Positions 42,801-56,628 of a stretch of 64,000 bases of DNA are shown in pieces. Made by a program: the position numbers and the translations under genes. Below the pieces are notes generated by a model that was not told where the DNA came from, did no database searches, and saw only the letters and a program-made list of their open reading frames with translations. Positions within the stretch are counted from its first letter, which is position 1. Each line of letters starts with the position of its first letter. The DNA is from Allium sativum (taxonomy: Eukaryota > Streptophyta > Magnoliopsida > Asparagales > Amaryllidaceae): positions 168,973,079 to 169,037,078 of the forward strand of contig CM060926.1 of NCBI GenBank assembly GCA_030737875.1, read 5' to 3'.

Positions 42801-45632
42801 GAAATGAATTCGAATCGAATTAAAATCGATTTGAATTGAAATCAAATAGAAATGAAAGTAAAAAGGATTTAGGATAGAAAATTCAATTTTGATTTGAATT
42901 TGAAATAAAGGTTGAAATTGTTTTGAAACGAATTCAAAACTATTTATAAAATTCGTTTTAAATAGAAATCGATGAAATATATATTATATATATTATATAT
43001 ATAATATAATGGCCTGAATAGAACACGCCGCGCCGCGGCAGTTCGTGAATTTCGACCATTTATTTCAAACGGACATTACGGGAGATCCGACCGTCGGATT
43101 CTCCTAAAACCGGAACCGTTGGGTTCGTATCGAAAAGAGCTTTCTAACGAATATTAGAAATTTGAAATCTAACGGTTGGATTTTGAGATACGTCCAAATC
43201 AAATTTGAAAAAGGTCGCTATAAGTGCAGTTCGATGGCCGTTGTTGGAAATCGACTGTACGGGCCTTGATAAAATTATTAAAAATATCAATAATTTGTGT
43301 AAAATCATAAGAAATGATTATGGAAAAATTGGGATGAAAAACTCCATACTTGAAAAGATAAAAATGGATTTTTATCTAAATGAACTAGTTTTGAACTAAA
43401 TTTAAAACCCAATTATTTTTAAATAAATAAATTATATTTGAAAAGGGGTTTTAAATAATCGGAATTTCTAATATATTTGATTGGATTTGAAATGGGTTTA
43501 TCGTGAACGGTGTTTTAAATAACACTAGTTCTTTAACCCGATAACAAATAGAATGTGATTTGGGTTTGTCATGAACTGTGTTTTAAATAACACCTAGTTC
43601 TTTAACCCAGTAAAAGGAGTTTTAACGAATCTGCAATCAGGTTGAAATGTGAATCTAAAATCTAAATTATCAAATTTAGAAATGAGCGAGAATGGAGTAT
43701 CGCCGGTTTTGCTCCAAAGCGATAGTTAAATCTTTAATTTAGATTTGAACGTGAAATGGTAATTAATTTTACCGATAACACCATAGTATTAGATATGGAG
43801 TATTACCAGTTTTTCTTCATGGGATGAATAGGTTGGGATTGGGAAATAAAATAAATAATTACTTCGTTGTGGTTCGCTAATCTCGACTAGTTTGGAAAAC
43901 CATAATTTTGTTTGAAATGACATCCAAAGGAAGATTAAAGGATAAATTTTAAAGAATTTATCTTGGATAAAATTAATGGGAACTTTTCCCTGAGAATATG
44001 AATTGGAATGAGGCATATGTTGTGTTTGTATAACATTCGTTTTAATATACGCGGGTTGTTCGGAAAGGCCGGGTTTATACCCATTCTGAATAATCAATTC
44101 GACGATATGTCGAAGATGAAGACGGTGGTTGAAGACCGGAAGTCTTCACATCGTTGGGATAATTACTGACGATCCTGATTGGGCTGTACACCCAAGAGGA
44201 TGGAAATAGTTGGTGGTCGTCCAGACGTACTTGGAGATGGATGGATATGCGAGGAAAGTGCCTCCGGTTTCGTTCGGACCTAGAACGGACTTGTAAATGG
44301 ATGGTGTGTCTGACATTGTATTCCTTTATATTGTATTTGTTGATCTCTGCTAAATATATATCTGTTTGGCGGCGGAGAATTTATTCTCTTGCTTAACGCC
44401 CTTCTCTGAGACATATGAGCTCAGAGGTTATATATTGGCAGAAATCAATGGTACGATATGGATTGATAGTGTGGCATGCTGAGATGCAGTGATCTAGACT
44501 TTTGTTGAAAAGCAATGTTTGGTGATTGATGATCAAAGCGCAGCTGATATAGCATGGATTTGTGTATAGCGTTGATCCGCGAGCCTCACACCCCGGTATG
44601 GTGGTAAACTGGTGGTTTGATCAGTATGCTTTTTAGTGGATGGGCACCTTAGTGGTGTCGTGGATTCGGTCGACCGAGATGAGCCTAGTGCTCAGGGATA
44701 TATAGAGTAGGCGGTGTTTTCTCTCGCTGGGACGTAAGCCGCGGTGGTACTCTGGTCCCAAAAGTGCGGATGTGCAGACGGTGTTTTCTCTTGTGGGGGC
44801 GTAAGCCGTGGTGAATTGCATTACGCGATCGATCTTTCGAATCAGGAGGCACCATGATGGAAATCCAATTTCCAATACGTGTATTGCGGTTTTAATTGTA
44901 GAACTAGTATGGCGACATAGTAGATGGTAGCTATGCCGTCTATGATTTATATTTATGATTGAAATTGTTTTGACACTATACACATATTATAGTATCAAAT
45001 GATTTGTTTTAAACGTACCAAGCATGTTTGGCTATTATAAGGGAGAACCCTATCCTCCGGCTTGCGTTGCATTGTGTGATGGGACCTGGGTCTTATAATA
45101 GCTTCATTTTTCGAAAAAGCATTGCGTTGTTTATTCTATGCACTAGTATTCTTGGGAGGAAACCCGTTCCGTGTTATATGGCGTGGTCCCTTGAATTATT
45201 CTCTTTTAAAGTAAAGTTTTAAATAACTGTTTTAGTTCTCACACCAGTCCCATGATTGACCTGGAGTTTATTGTTTTAACCTAAACTCTGGGTGCCCCTA
45301 TTTTCCGCACGGGCAGCTAGTAGTTTTGGTTTTGCAGATTTATATTCACAGGATCCTGGTTTACAGCTGGAATGATATCCGGAAAGCTCTGTATCCGCAT
45401 ATCACCTTCAGTTGTGCTTTGTATTATTTTCCGCGGTTGTATAATTAATTGTAATCTCTGATATTTATTCGAATGTATAATATTCATTTATACTCTGTAT
45501 ATTCTTGTATCTGATGGAATTGTTGTAATAACAATGAAATGTTCTTCTGTTTGTGTTCTAATTTGTCTTGTCCTCACAGTAATTCGTTCTTTCACATCTC
45601 TTCGGAGACCGGGGAAGTTTCGGGTCGCTTCA

Positions 45633-46670
45633 TTTGGTATTAGAGCTTTGGTTTACAGAGCTCGAGAACAAGACACATTAGAACCATACGAAAGAATTCA
45701 TCAGATATTGGGTTAATAATATCCAATTAGAATGACTCGTTAGAGATGGGATCAGTAGTATCATAGAACGAGTGTGAAGAGTATATTTTTCAATTGAAAA
45801 CAATTTTGTTTTGAAAATTTAAATCGCTTTATACGTATTTGAATATTTATTTATTTTGAATATGGACAATCCAATATATAAAGATTTTGCATATACGCGT
45901 CATGAACGTATATTCGAAGTTTTAATATACTGGATAGATATAGAATCATATTCTAGACACCCGGAGATGATTTTGATGATTGATATATCATCATCAGAAT
46001 TTGTGTTCGTGTTTCGAAGGTTTGATTTCTATATATTTCCATTAGGCTGGTGTGAGAACCAAAACTTATATAGTTAGAACACATTGTTGTGAATTGGCAT
46101 CAAAACATGATTTTCTGTATATGTATCAAAATTATGAATTTGAAACTCTAATTCACTAATTGATTGATGTTTGTGTTGTTTGTTTATTTGTTTGATAATT
46201 TTGAACCATTATGCCTAATTATATCAAATATTGAACTATATTGAAAATTAGTCGTATTTGCTTGCATATACATGTATTTTCATTGAACAGGTCATAGCAA
46301 GGAGGCTAGAGCAGAGAATAAAATTTGTTTGCCCGACAAATAGGTACATGTTTACTACATAATTTACTGTTTTGTTTGGGTGATGATGATTTTATGAGCC
46401 TATTGGCTAGCCGCTTGGCTTTTTCTTTTTCTTTTTGAGATCAGAAGGCCTATATGGCAATTTCGGGATTTTCCCGTGGCTCCCGGTGCAGGGGAGGTTA
46501 TGGCGAAATTTTTCGAAAATTTAGGGTGTTAGCCAAATTTTTGAAATTTTGAAAATTCCCAGGAACTGAAAAGTTGGAGAACGGAAGCCAGATCGAACGT
46601 AGAGTTGATTAATCAAACCACTTTCGACTTTGTTCCTTTTCGGGGACGAAAAGTTTTAAGTGGGGGAGAT
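45633..46670 (+). other. Internal region of element D, non-coding
   Basis: 1038 bp holding the primer site TGGTATTAGAGC (45635-45646) and the PPT AAGTGGGGGAGAT (46658-46670). The longest frame is 73 codons (45856-46077) with no gag-like motif. It retains only the sequences needed in cis for reverse transcription. Confidence 0.85.
45635..45646 (+). other. Primer-binding site of element D
   Basis: TGGTATTAGAGC, one mismatch (C to T) from the iMet-type site of element A, two bases after the LTR end. Confidence 0.85.
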
Positions 46671-49600
46671 TGTAATAACCCGGAAATTCTAGACCAGTTT
46701 AAAATTTTTATTTTGGCAATTTTAGCGAATTTTGAATATTTAAAATAGATTATTTTAAATAATATCGACGAGAAATTTATTTTGAATATAATTATAACGT
46801 ACGTATTATATACGTCGTCGTTAGAATATAAATAATTATAAATAGAATTGAAAATGGCGCGGTAGTTCGATAATTCGATTTCAAACTTCAATTGAATGTA
46901 CCGGGTGCAAAATAATCCGGATTTTAGTGAAACCAAAAACATTAGGATCGATTTTAGAATATCTTTCCAACGAATCCGAAAAATCAAAATTTCATAGCGG
47001 GAATCAAAAGATATGTCCAGTTGAAAATTCTGAATAGTCGCTATGGAATTCAGGCCCTTAAAAATGGGAATTTTGCAAACGACCTTGGATTTCGATGAAA
47101 CCACTTTTGTTGGGTCCGTGATGTTAAATTATTGCCAGATTCCAATTTTCATAATTTTTCGAATCAATATGTGAGCGTGGCAAAGGAAAACGCGTTTGAC
47201 CAGTTTCAGTTGATTTTAATCGACTGGAAATTGGCCATTTTTCCAATGGTCTCAGAATTCGATGAAACTAGTTTTGTTAGGACCGTATCGTCAATACGAA
47301 GCTAGAAAATATTTTTCTCCAATTTTTAGAGTTAGTATGTGACCCCGGTAAATTGAAATGCGCGTTCAAATTCAATATATAGAGTTATATGTTGATTTTA
47401 ACGAAAACTGATCGAAAGGATCAAATCATCTTGTGATACATATCCCATTGTGTTCGGAATGGGGGTAATACGCTATGGACGACAGGCGGTGGGCCTCGTT
47501 TAGAGGTTGTATGTAAAAGTCAACTTTTTGCAAATTAAATTAAATAAAAAATAATATCTTCTCTCCCTCCCCTTAAATCCTCCTGCCCCCCCCCCCATTT
47601 CGATTGAAATCAGAAAAGGAAAAAAAAGAAAAAAAGAAAAAAAAAGGAGAAACCGATCGTCGAACCACCGAGCACCCCCGAACCCCATCCATCGCGAGCC
47701 ACCCACGTCACCGCCCTCTCCACGCGAGCACCGCCCCCTTCCTCCTCTCCCCGAGTGCACCAAAGTCCAGGTGTTTCGAGCGATTCCAGGGCCGACGACG
47801 AACTCGAGCTCGCCAGAACTCCTGGAGATGGTGGAGGGTCCGACGGTGCTTCATGGGGACGTCTCCGATCTGATCCCGACGCCGCCATTTTCGAGCAAGG
47901 TTGAGCCCTAGTTCTGGAGCTCGGTTCGAACGAGATACAAAAGAAAGGTGAGCATGTCTTTATTCTTCAATTTATTTAAATCCTTTTGTTTTAAATCTGA
48001 AATTTATTTAAATAAAATTGTTTTTAAAAATAAAAATAAATTTATACTTTTATTTTAGAAAGTAGGAAATCAACATTGTTTTAGGAATAAATATATGAAA
48101 TAGGGTTTTTATATTATTTTTAAATAAAGGATTTGATTTTTAAAAGGACAAAATTATAGTTTTTAATTATGAAACACAGGTAGAAAATATACTAGATATT
48201 AGTTAGTAGGAAAATATACTTGGTTTCAAAAGTGGAAAAATATACACCATTGTTTTCAAATATAAATAGCATGAGGTTGGAAAATATAAATAGCCTAGTG
48301 TTTGAAAAATAAAGTTTGCATTGTTTTAAAAATTTGAAAATGCGAAATCTTTACAATAGAAAAGGCGAAATCTTTACAATAGAAAAGGCGAAATCTTTAC
48401 AATAGAAAAGGCGAAATCTTTACAATAGAAAAGGGGAGATTTTTATATATTGAATAGCAGAGTAAAAATTCGATTTTTATATATTGAATAGCGGAGTAAA
48501 AATTCAATTTTTATATATTGAATAGCAAAGTAAAAATTCGATTTTTATATATTTAATAGCGGAGTAAAAATTCGATTTTTTATATATTGAACAGCGAAGT
48601 AAAAATTCGATTTTTACATATGTAGTGGCTACAGCAACGAAGATGACAAAAATGCGATAACGATGAAGATTTCTATCAAAGAAGAGTCAAGATGATTGGA
48701 TGGCTATTGGTGAGAATTTCCCACCTTTCAATTTCTTTTTCTAGTTATATATATATATATATATATATATACTAGGATGCAGACGGTGTTTAGTAGCACC
48801 CGACACAATCGTCCACAGACCATGGACTTGTTTGTTTGATTGCAAAAGTTAGTTCGAATATTTGGTTTGAATTGAATTGTTTGGTGAAATGAAATTGATT
48901 TGATTGATGTGTGAATGGCGTGGGCCTTCACTAGACCGAGGATAAGGCTAGGTCTTGTCCCGTTTCTAGTATCGTGACGTTATGCCGCCGAAATTTTCTA
49001 AAATAAGTTAGAAAAATAAAAATATCATTTTTATTTGTAAATGAGCGGAATAAAAATTCATGTGTTAAGATAAAATGTTTTATCGTTAAAAATATAATTT
49101 TTAACGTGAATGTGAATAAATAAATATTCATTTACAAACCGGACGGTTTGTTTATGTACACCTATTTGAAGGACATTGATTGGGACGATAAATTTTACAC
49201 ATCGCCCAACTGCACAAATAAAAATCTGTGTTTGTTGATTTGAAACCCCATACGGGTGTTGGGATGTAATTTGAAGTTCACTCATCCTGATTGATTAAAT
49301 ATGTCGATCGATTGATTGACAGGCTGTTATATGCGTTAGATACCTATATTTGATGCTTATACAGTGTAGTGCACTTTGGTCGATGGTTGATTATTTTTCA
49401 ATGCTATTATATACATGTGTTGTATGAAAATCCATATAATTAATTTTATATGGTGATTGATTGGGCCTCATTCCAATTTAGAAGATAAAGAATAATATAA
49501 TATAAAGGTTCATGTGTTGACAGTACTCAACCGTTGAGATTAGTCATGTGTTGAACGAAATATTTTAATAATAAAATTTACATCTTTATCAATATAATAT

Positions 49601-52600
49601 AAAGGTTCATGTGTTGACAGTACTCATCCGTTGAGATTAGTCATGTGTTGAACGAAATATTTTAATAATAAAATTTACATCTTTATCAATATAATATAAA
49701 GGTTCATGTGTTGACAGTACTCATCCGTTGAGATTAGTCATGTGTTGAACGAAATATTTTAATAATAAAATTTACATCTTTATCAATATAATATAAAGGT
49801 TCATGTGTTGACAGTACTCATCCGTTGAGATTAGTCATGTGTTGAATGAAATATTTTGATAATAACAAATATTTTGATAATAGGAAATATTTGAAATAGA
49901 ATATTTGAAAATAGAAGTATATGAAGCCGTGTTGATTAGATTGACGCCATTTTGACGTGAACGATATTTATATCGATTTTAGTGATTTCGAAATGAATAG
50001 AATATAAAGTGATTTCGAAATGAATAGAATATAAAGTGATTTCGAAATGAATAGAATATAAAGTGATTTCGAAATGAATAGAATATAAAGTGATTTCGAA
50101 ATGAATAGAATATAAAGTGATTTCGAAATGAATCGAATAGAAAACCAATTTGATTTGAATTGAATAGAAAACGAACTTGATTTGAATCGAATAGAAAACC
50201 AATTTTATTTGAATTGATTAGAAAACAAATTTGATTTGAATTGATTAGAAAACAAATTCGATTTGAATTGATTAGAAAACAAATTCGATTTGAATTGATT
50301 AGAAAACAAATCTGATTTGAATTGAATAGAAAACAAATTCGATTTGAATTGATTAGAAAACAAATTCGATTTGAATTGATTAGAAAACAAATTTGATTTG
50401 AATTGAACAGAAAACGAACTTGATTTGAATTGATTAGAAAACAAATTCGATTTGAATTGATTAGAAAACCAATTTGATTTGAATTGAATAGAAAACGAAC
50501 TTGATTTGAATTGATTAGAAAATGATTTCGAAATGAATTGAATATAAAACGATTTCGAAATGAATTGAATATAAAATGATTTCGAATTGAATTGAATAGA
50601 AAACGAATTGAATTTAAATTGAATAGAAAACGAAATGAATTCGAATCGAATTAAAATCGATTTGAATTGAAATCAAATAGAAATGAAAGTAAAAAGGATT
50701 TAGGATAGAAAATTCAATTTTGATTTGAATTTGAAATAAAGGTTGAAATTGTTTTGAAACAAATTCAAAACTATTTATAAAATTCGTTTTAAATAGAAAT
50801 CGACGAAATATATATAATATATATATATATATATTATATATAATATAATGGCCTGAATAGAACGCGCCGCGCCGCGGCAGTTCGTGAATTTCGACCATTT
50901 ATTTCAAACGGACATTACGGGAGATCCGACCGTCGGATTCTCCTAAAACCGGAACCGTTGGGTTCGTATCGAAAAGAGCTTTCTAACGAATATTAGAAAT
51001 TTGAAATCTAACGGTTGGATTTGGAGATACGTCCAAATCAAATTTGAAAAAGGTCGCTATAAGTGCAGTTCGATGGCCGTTGTTGGAAATCGACTGTACG
51101 GGCCTTGATAAAATTATTAAAAATATCAATAATTTGTGTAAAATCATAAGAAATGATTTGGGAAAAATTGGGATGAAAAAATCCATATTTGAAAAGATAA
51201 AAATGGATTTTTATCGAAATGAACTAGTTTTGAACTAAATTTAAAACCCAATTATTTTTAAATAAATAAATTATATTTGAAAAGGGGTTTTAAATAATCG
51301 TAATTTCTAATATATTTGATTGGATTTGAAATGGGTTTATCGTGAACGGTGTTTTAAATAACACTAGTTCTTTAACCCGATAACAAATAGAATGTGATTT
51401 GGGTTTGTCGTGAACTGTGTTTTAAATAACACCTAGTTCTTTAACCCAGTAAAAGGAGTTTTAACGAATCTGCAATTGGGTTGAAATGTGAATCTATAAT
51501 CTAAATTATCAAATTTAGAAATGAGCGAGAATGGAGTATCGCCAGTTTTGCTCCAAAGCGATAGTTAAATCTTTAATTAGATTTGAACGTGAAATGGTAA
51601 TTAATTTTACCGATAACACCATAGTATTAGATATGGAGTATTACCAGTTTTTCTTAATGGGATGAATAGGTTGGGATTGGGAAATAAAATAAATAATTAC
51701 TTCGTTGTGGTTCGCTAATCTCGACTAGTTTGGAAAACCATAATTTGGTTTGAAATGACATCCAAAGGAAGATTAAAGGATAAATTTTAAAGAATTTATC
51801 TTGGATAAAATTAATGGGAACTTTTCCCTGAGAATATGAATTGGAATGAGGCATATGTTGTGTTTGTGTAACATTCGTTTTAATATACGCGGGTTGTTCG
51901 GAAAGGCCGGGTTTATACCCATTCTGAATAATCAATTCGACGATATGTCGAAGATGAAGATGGTGGTTGAAGACCGGAAGTCTTCACATCGTTGGGATAA
52001 TTACTGACGATCCTGATTGGGCTGTACACCCAAGAGGATGGAAATAGTTGGTGGTCGTCCAGACGTACTTGGAGATGGATGGATATGCGAGGAAAGTGCC
52101 TCCGGTTTCGTTCAGACCTAGAACGGACTTGTAAATGGATGGTGTGTCTCACATTGTATTCCTTTATATTGTATTTGTTGATCTCTGCTAAATATATATC
52201 TGTTTGGCGGCGGAGAATTTATTCTCTTGCTTAACGCCCTTCTCTGAGACATATGAGCTCAGAGGTTATATATTGGAAGAAATCAGTGGTACGATATGGA
52301 TTGATAGTGTGGCATGCTGAGATGCAGTGATCCAGACTTTTGTTGAAAAGCAAAGTTTGGTGGTTGATGATCAAAGCGCAGCTGATATAGTATGGATTTG
52401 TGTATAGCGTTGATCCGCGAGCCTCACACCCCGGTATGGTGGTAAACTGGTGGTTTGATCAGTATGCTTTTTAGTGGATGGGCACCTTTGTGGTGTCGTG
52501 GATTCGATCGACCGAGATAAGCCTAGTGCTCAGGGATATATTGAGTAGGCGGTGTTTTCTCTCGCTGGGACGTAAGCCGCGGTGGTACTCTGGTCCCAAA

Positions 52601-53470
52601 TGTGCGGATGTGCAGACGGTGTTTTCTCTTGTGGGGACGTAAGTCGTGGTGAATTGCATTACGCGATCGATCTTTCGAATCAGGAGCCACTATGATGGAA
52701 ATCCAATTTCCATTACGTGTATTGCGGTTTTAATTGTAGAACTAGTATGGCGACATAGTAGATGGTAGCTATGCCGTCTATGATTTATATTTATGATTGA
52801 AATTGTTTTGACACTATACACATATTATAGTATCAAATGATTTGTTTTAAACGTACCAAGCATGTTTGGCTATTATAAGGGAAAACCCTATCCTCCGGCT
52901 TGCGTTGCATTGTGTGATGGGACCTGGGTCTTATAATAGCTTCATTTTTCGAAAAAGCATTGCGCTGTTTATTCTATGCACTAGTATTCTTGGGAGGAAA
53001 CCCGTTCCATGTTATACGGCGTGGTCCCTTGAATTATTCTCTTTTAAAGTAAAGTTTTAAATAACTGTTTTAGTTCTCACACCAGTCCCATGACTGACCT
53101 GGAGTTTATTGTTTTGACCTAAACTCTGGGTGCCCCTATTTTCCGCACGGGCAGCTGGTAGTTTTGGTTTTGTAGATTAATATTCACAGGATCCTGGTTT
53201 ACAGCTGGAATGATATCCGGAAAGCTCTGTATCCGTATATCACCTTCAGTTGTGCTTTGTATTATTTTCCGCTGTTATATAATTAATTGTAATCTCTGAT
53301 ATTTATTCGAATGTATAATATTCATTTATACTTTGTATATTCTTGTATCTGATGGAATTGTTGTAATAACAATGAAATGTTCTTCTGTTTGTGTTCTAAT
53401 TTGTCTTGTCCTCACAGTAATTCGTTCTTTCTCATCTCTTCGGAGACCGGGGAAGTTTCGGGTCGCTTCA
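46671..53470 (+). repeat. 3' LTR of element D
   Basis: 6800 bp matching 38876-45632 in the same order, including all four tandem arrays (48337-48428, 48438-48608, 49494-49870, 49982-50605). Array copy numbers are nearly the same in both LTRs. Followed by GGCAC. Confidence 0.94.
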
Positions 53471-53475
53471 GGCAC

Positions 53476-54825
53476 GGTCTTAATAATAGAGTTTGAAGTC
53501 CCAGTTTTGACAAGTCACAACCAGAATCTGACAGTAAACTAGCGTCAGTCACTTGAAACAATATGATGATAAACCCAAGACCTCCTCGAGGGGCACCTGG
53601 TTCATCACCAACGCCATTAAGATATGGCCGGATAGCGATACAAACACCGGGCTTTAAACCCAAGACCTCCCCGAGGGACACCCGGTTCATCGCCGACGCC
53701 ATTAAGATATGGCTGAATAGTGATACAAACACCGGGCTTTAAACCCAAGACCTCCCCGAGGGGCACCCGGTTCATCGCCGACGCCATTTAAACATGGATG
53801 GATAGCGATACAAACACCGGGCTTTGAACCTAAGACCTCCCTGAGGGGCACCCGGTTCATCACCGATGCCATTTATACATGGCTGGATAGCGATATAAAC
53901 ACAGGGTTTTCAAAGACCTCTTTGGAGGCATCCACTCAGATGTTGGATTTGATTCTGGGTCCTACAAACCGAGTTACTGACGGACCCAAAGACCTCTTTG
54001 GAGGCATCCGACAAGTTCAACAAGCATCTCAATTATTTAGATCCAACGAACAACGGATCAAAGGTCCTTTCAAGGGCATCCAGTTATAAGCCGAATCTTC
54101 CAAATTCATTTAGTAACAGAACCAAAAATTTCCCTCAAAGTTATCTGATAAAAAACCATAAGTAACTGACTCACTCAGTTACCAGGAATAACAGATTCCT
54201 TTATCTAACTGTAAATACCATGCCTAAATCTCCGAAGTATTGAAACCAGTTGTGCTATGGGGGCATTACCATCGCATTAATGAAATCTAATAATGCTCTC
54301 TTAAAAACATACCACAATCTGGTCATAATTCTATGTAAACTCGGCATTAGATCATTCCAACCAACAAAACTAGATTTCCTGAAATGACTAAGATTAAATC
54401 AAAGATCCTAGTAAAATGGTTATTTATGTGAAAGGATTTTGGAGATCATCTCAGTCAAGGTCGGGAAAATCTAATCTTGTTGGTTGGGTTAACTCAGCCT
54501 ATAATAACAAACAATTTGTGATGCAGAATCTATATTGCAAATGTAAAACAGGCATGGAATGCAGAATAGAGAAGTAACAAGACTGAAAGCGAAATTTAAA
54601 GCATGAAAAGCAGGACACAATTTCCTGACAACAAAGCAGAATTATACCATAAAGTCACAAGCTAAAATGCAAAATATTAGATGATTGAGTGCATAAAGAC
54701 GACAAGTACAAAAGTAATGAGCAGGAACCAGCGCCCGCATATACAACCGGCCTGAGTAAAACATGCAAAAGGAAATAGTTAACAACTAAAATTAAGCTAC
54801 TACTAAGCGCGGTCATTTCTTCCAA
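53476..54825 (+). other. Element C region between pol and the antisense gene
   Basis: Sequence of C resumed after D. It holds the 85-bp tandem array at 53574-53912. It then has diverged relatives of the same hairpin motif (AAAGACCTCTTTGGAGGCATCC near 53917, 53988 and 54061), followed by about 600 bp of unremarkable AT-rich DNA. Confidence 0.65.
53574..53912 (+). repeat. 85-bp tandem array in the 3' region of element C
   Basis: Four units begin CCCAAGACCTCC at 53574, 53659, 53744 and 53829, exactly 85 bp apart, with 5-10% divergence. Each unit holds a GC-rich core (CGAGGGGCACCCGGTTCATC) and ends AAACACCGGGCTTT. A relative of the core continues as AAAGACCTCTTTGGAGGCATCC. Confidence 0.9.
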
Positions 54826-56082
54826 TCACTTGATCTCAAAGAAGGCTTGTGGAGGGGTCTCTTCTACGTTGCTCCAATTCTCTTGGGAAGAAAAATCGAT
54901 AGCCTCCATCTCCTTCTTCCTCTCCCTCTTCTTAGACAATGAAGACTTGGCATACTTCTTTCCTTTCTCCTTGGTAGTAACCCGGGGACTCTCATCTGCA
55001 TAAATAACTTCAAGATCGTCACTAAGGTTGTAGTCAACGACATCCAAATCTGAGAAGGCACCGATCTTTGCATCCTATGACCCAGGGGATGCAACAAGCA
55101 AGGGTGTGTTACTAGGAGGAGGGGGCAATGACAGAAGTATGAGGAAAAGTTTTCAATGGTGACTCAGCCTTAATAGCTCTTGTTGTCAATGCATTGCCTA
55201 TGGCAGGAGAAGACATGGGTGAAATTAAATTCAAAGTATGGAAACATTGAGCATAATAAGCAAGGGACCTAGGTGAATCGAAAATGGACTCTAAGCACGA
55301 CAAGGAAAAGTTAGTTTCAATTTTACCTGTATCTAGAAGATTCTCCGAGGGATCCCTATGCTCGATTCTCCAGTGGTTGGGATTGTCATCATCAGCCTCA
55401 TTGTTTTCACCATGCTCATTAGCAATATCTTTTGTATTGTTATCCCACTCAATAGTGACATTTTTGCCTTTAGGAGCATCATCCGTTCTAGCTAATGTTT
55501 ATGAGCCAGAAGCTTCAAAGGCCGAGGGATCAACAGGAACGTTGACATCTGTCTGAGTGTAAACTTTCTCACTAGAAGTACCAGTCCTCTCGTCCATTAG
55601 TTGTGCCTTTACTTCTGCCAAAGCCTCTTTGGACTTGTCGTCTAAAAGTTTGTCAATGAGTTCGTCCTCGCTACAATCATCACCATTAATCTCAAGCACT
55701 CGCTCCCAAACAAGTGCCAAAGTACGTGCAAAACTATCTCCTAGGTAATGCAAGCTCTCACGGCTCATGACGCTGTAGACATAGAAGCGGAACATGTCAT
55801 CATCAGCTTCATCCATAGCTTGTTTGTGAGTTTCTTCTGCAGTTATCTTGTCCTTCTCAAGGGATTCGACCTTGGCCATTAGTGTCTGGTTGGAAGCCTA
55901 CAGAGATTTTACCTCCTTACGGAGATTAGTGGCATCGTCCCGATATTGTTTGGAGAAATCCTTCTCTACAGCCAATTCAGCATCAACATCGCGCTTGGCA
56001 GCTATGCCTTATTTTTCTCTTCGTTTGGAAGCCTTGAGTTCTTCCTGGAGTTTTTTAATCTCATTGTCTGATGCCTCCAACT

Positions 56083-56628
56083 CTACGACTCTTTTATTAA
56101 GAACTGCGATAGTAGCATCACTATCATCCAAACCTTCTCCCATTTGACTTTATCATCCTCCAGCTTGGCAGTTTTCATAAGATGAGAATCATGGCACTTT
56201 TGGAGGTTATCAACAAGTTTCTCCCATCCACGCAACTTTTGGTAAAAGATATCTCTTACGATATTCCATTTTGTCTCAAGTTGACTCAGAGCAGTATTGA
56301 GCTGGTTGTGTGTTTGACTTATAACCGCATCCACCTCTTTAAGAAAATCATCGGCGTTAGTTATACTTACTCCACGATCAAAGTAAAGTTCTTTCAAGTT
56401 CCAACCCGGGAGCTTTTCGGTAAAGGAGATGTTCGTCGAGCCAGGAGTATGGAGAGGTTTATTGATAATCGAATGGATCTCAGTTGAAGGACCAGGAGGG
56501 CCAGAGGATAAAGGAAGTCGAGGTTTAATAGGTTGCTTCTCTACTCGGGAATGCTTATAAGAACCATCCCTTTCTCGTTTCCTTCCCTGCTCCCTTTCAT
56601 CGGAGTGACTTCCCTTAGCCAACTGCAC
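56083..56628 (-). pseudogene. Coiled-coil segment of the antisense gene
   Basis: 181 codons on the minus strand with a basic, Ser-rich start (GSHSDEREQGRKRERDGSY). A conserved-looking core follows (NISFTEKLPGWNLKELYFDR), then heptad-rich helices from about residue 85 on (AVISQTHNQLNTALSQLETK). A frameshift near 56125 and later stops separate it from the helical segment at 55499-55879. It belongs with the exon at 57859-58399. Confidence 0.55.

Larger units (their letters stand above)
38876..45632 (+). repeat. 5' LTR of element D
   Basis: 6757 bp matching 46671-53470. In order it holds a GC-rich, frame-containing segment (39817-40110), a splice-donor-like GTGAGC at 40152, tandem arrays of 23, 34, 97 and 27 bp between 40541 and 42800, TA-rich tracts at 40954 and 42976, and about 2.5 kb of unique sequence ending near a CTTCGGAGACCGGGG block. 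Frames in this LTR recur in both copies and have no domain. Confidence 0.94.
38876..53470 (+). mobile_element. Element D: giant-LTR, coding-free retrotransposon nested in C
   Basis: 14,595 bp made of two LTRs of 6757 and 6800 bp and an internal region of only 1038 bp. LTRs begin TGTAATAACCCGG and end CGCTTCA. The primer site at 45635 differs by one base from the iMet site of A. The 3' border (CGGGGACGAAAAGTTTTAAGTGGGGGAGAT) closely resembles that of A, so D is best seen as a non-autonomous relative of Tekay/Del elements. No gag or pol remnant is recognisable. LTRs are about 2% different by eye. About 93% of the element is LTR, an extreme ratio. Confidence 0.93.

Noticed and set aside
38876..53470. 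Simple tandem segmental duplication of about 7.8 kb
   Set aside because: The two copies are separated by a primer site and PPT, have TG...CA ends and are flanked by GGCAC on both sides, which shows they are LTRs of one inserted element.
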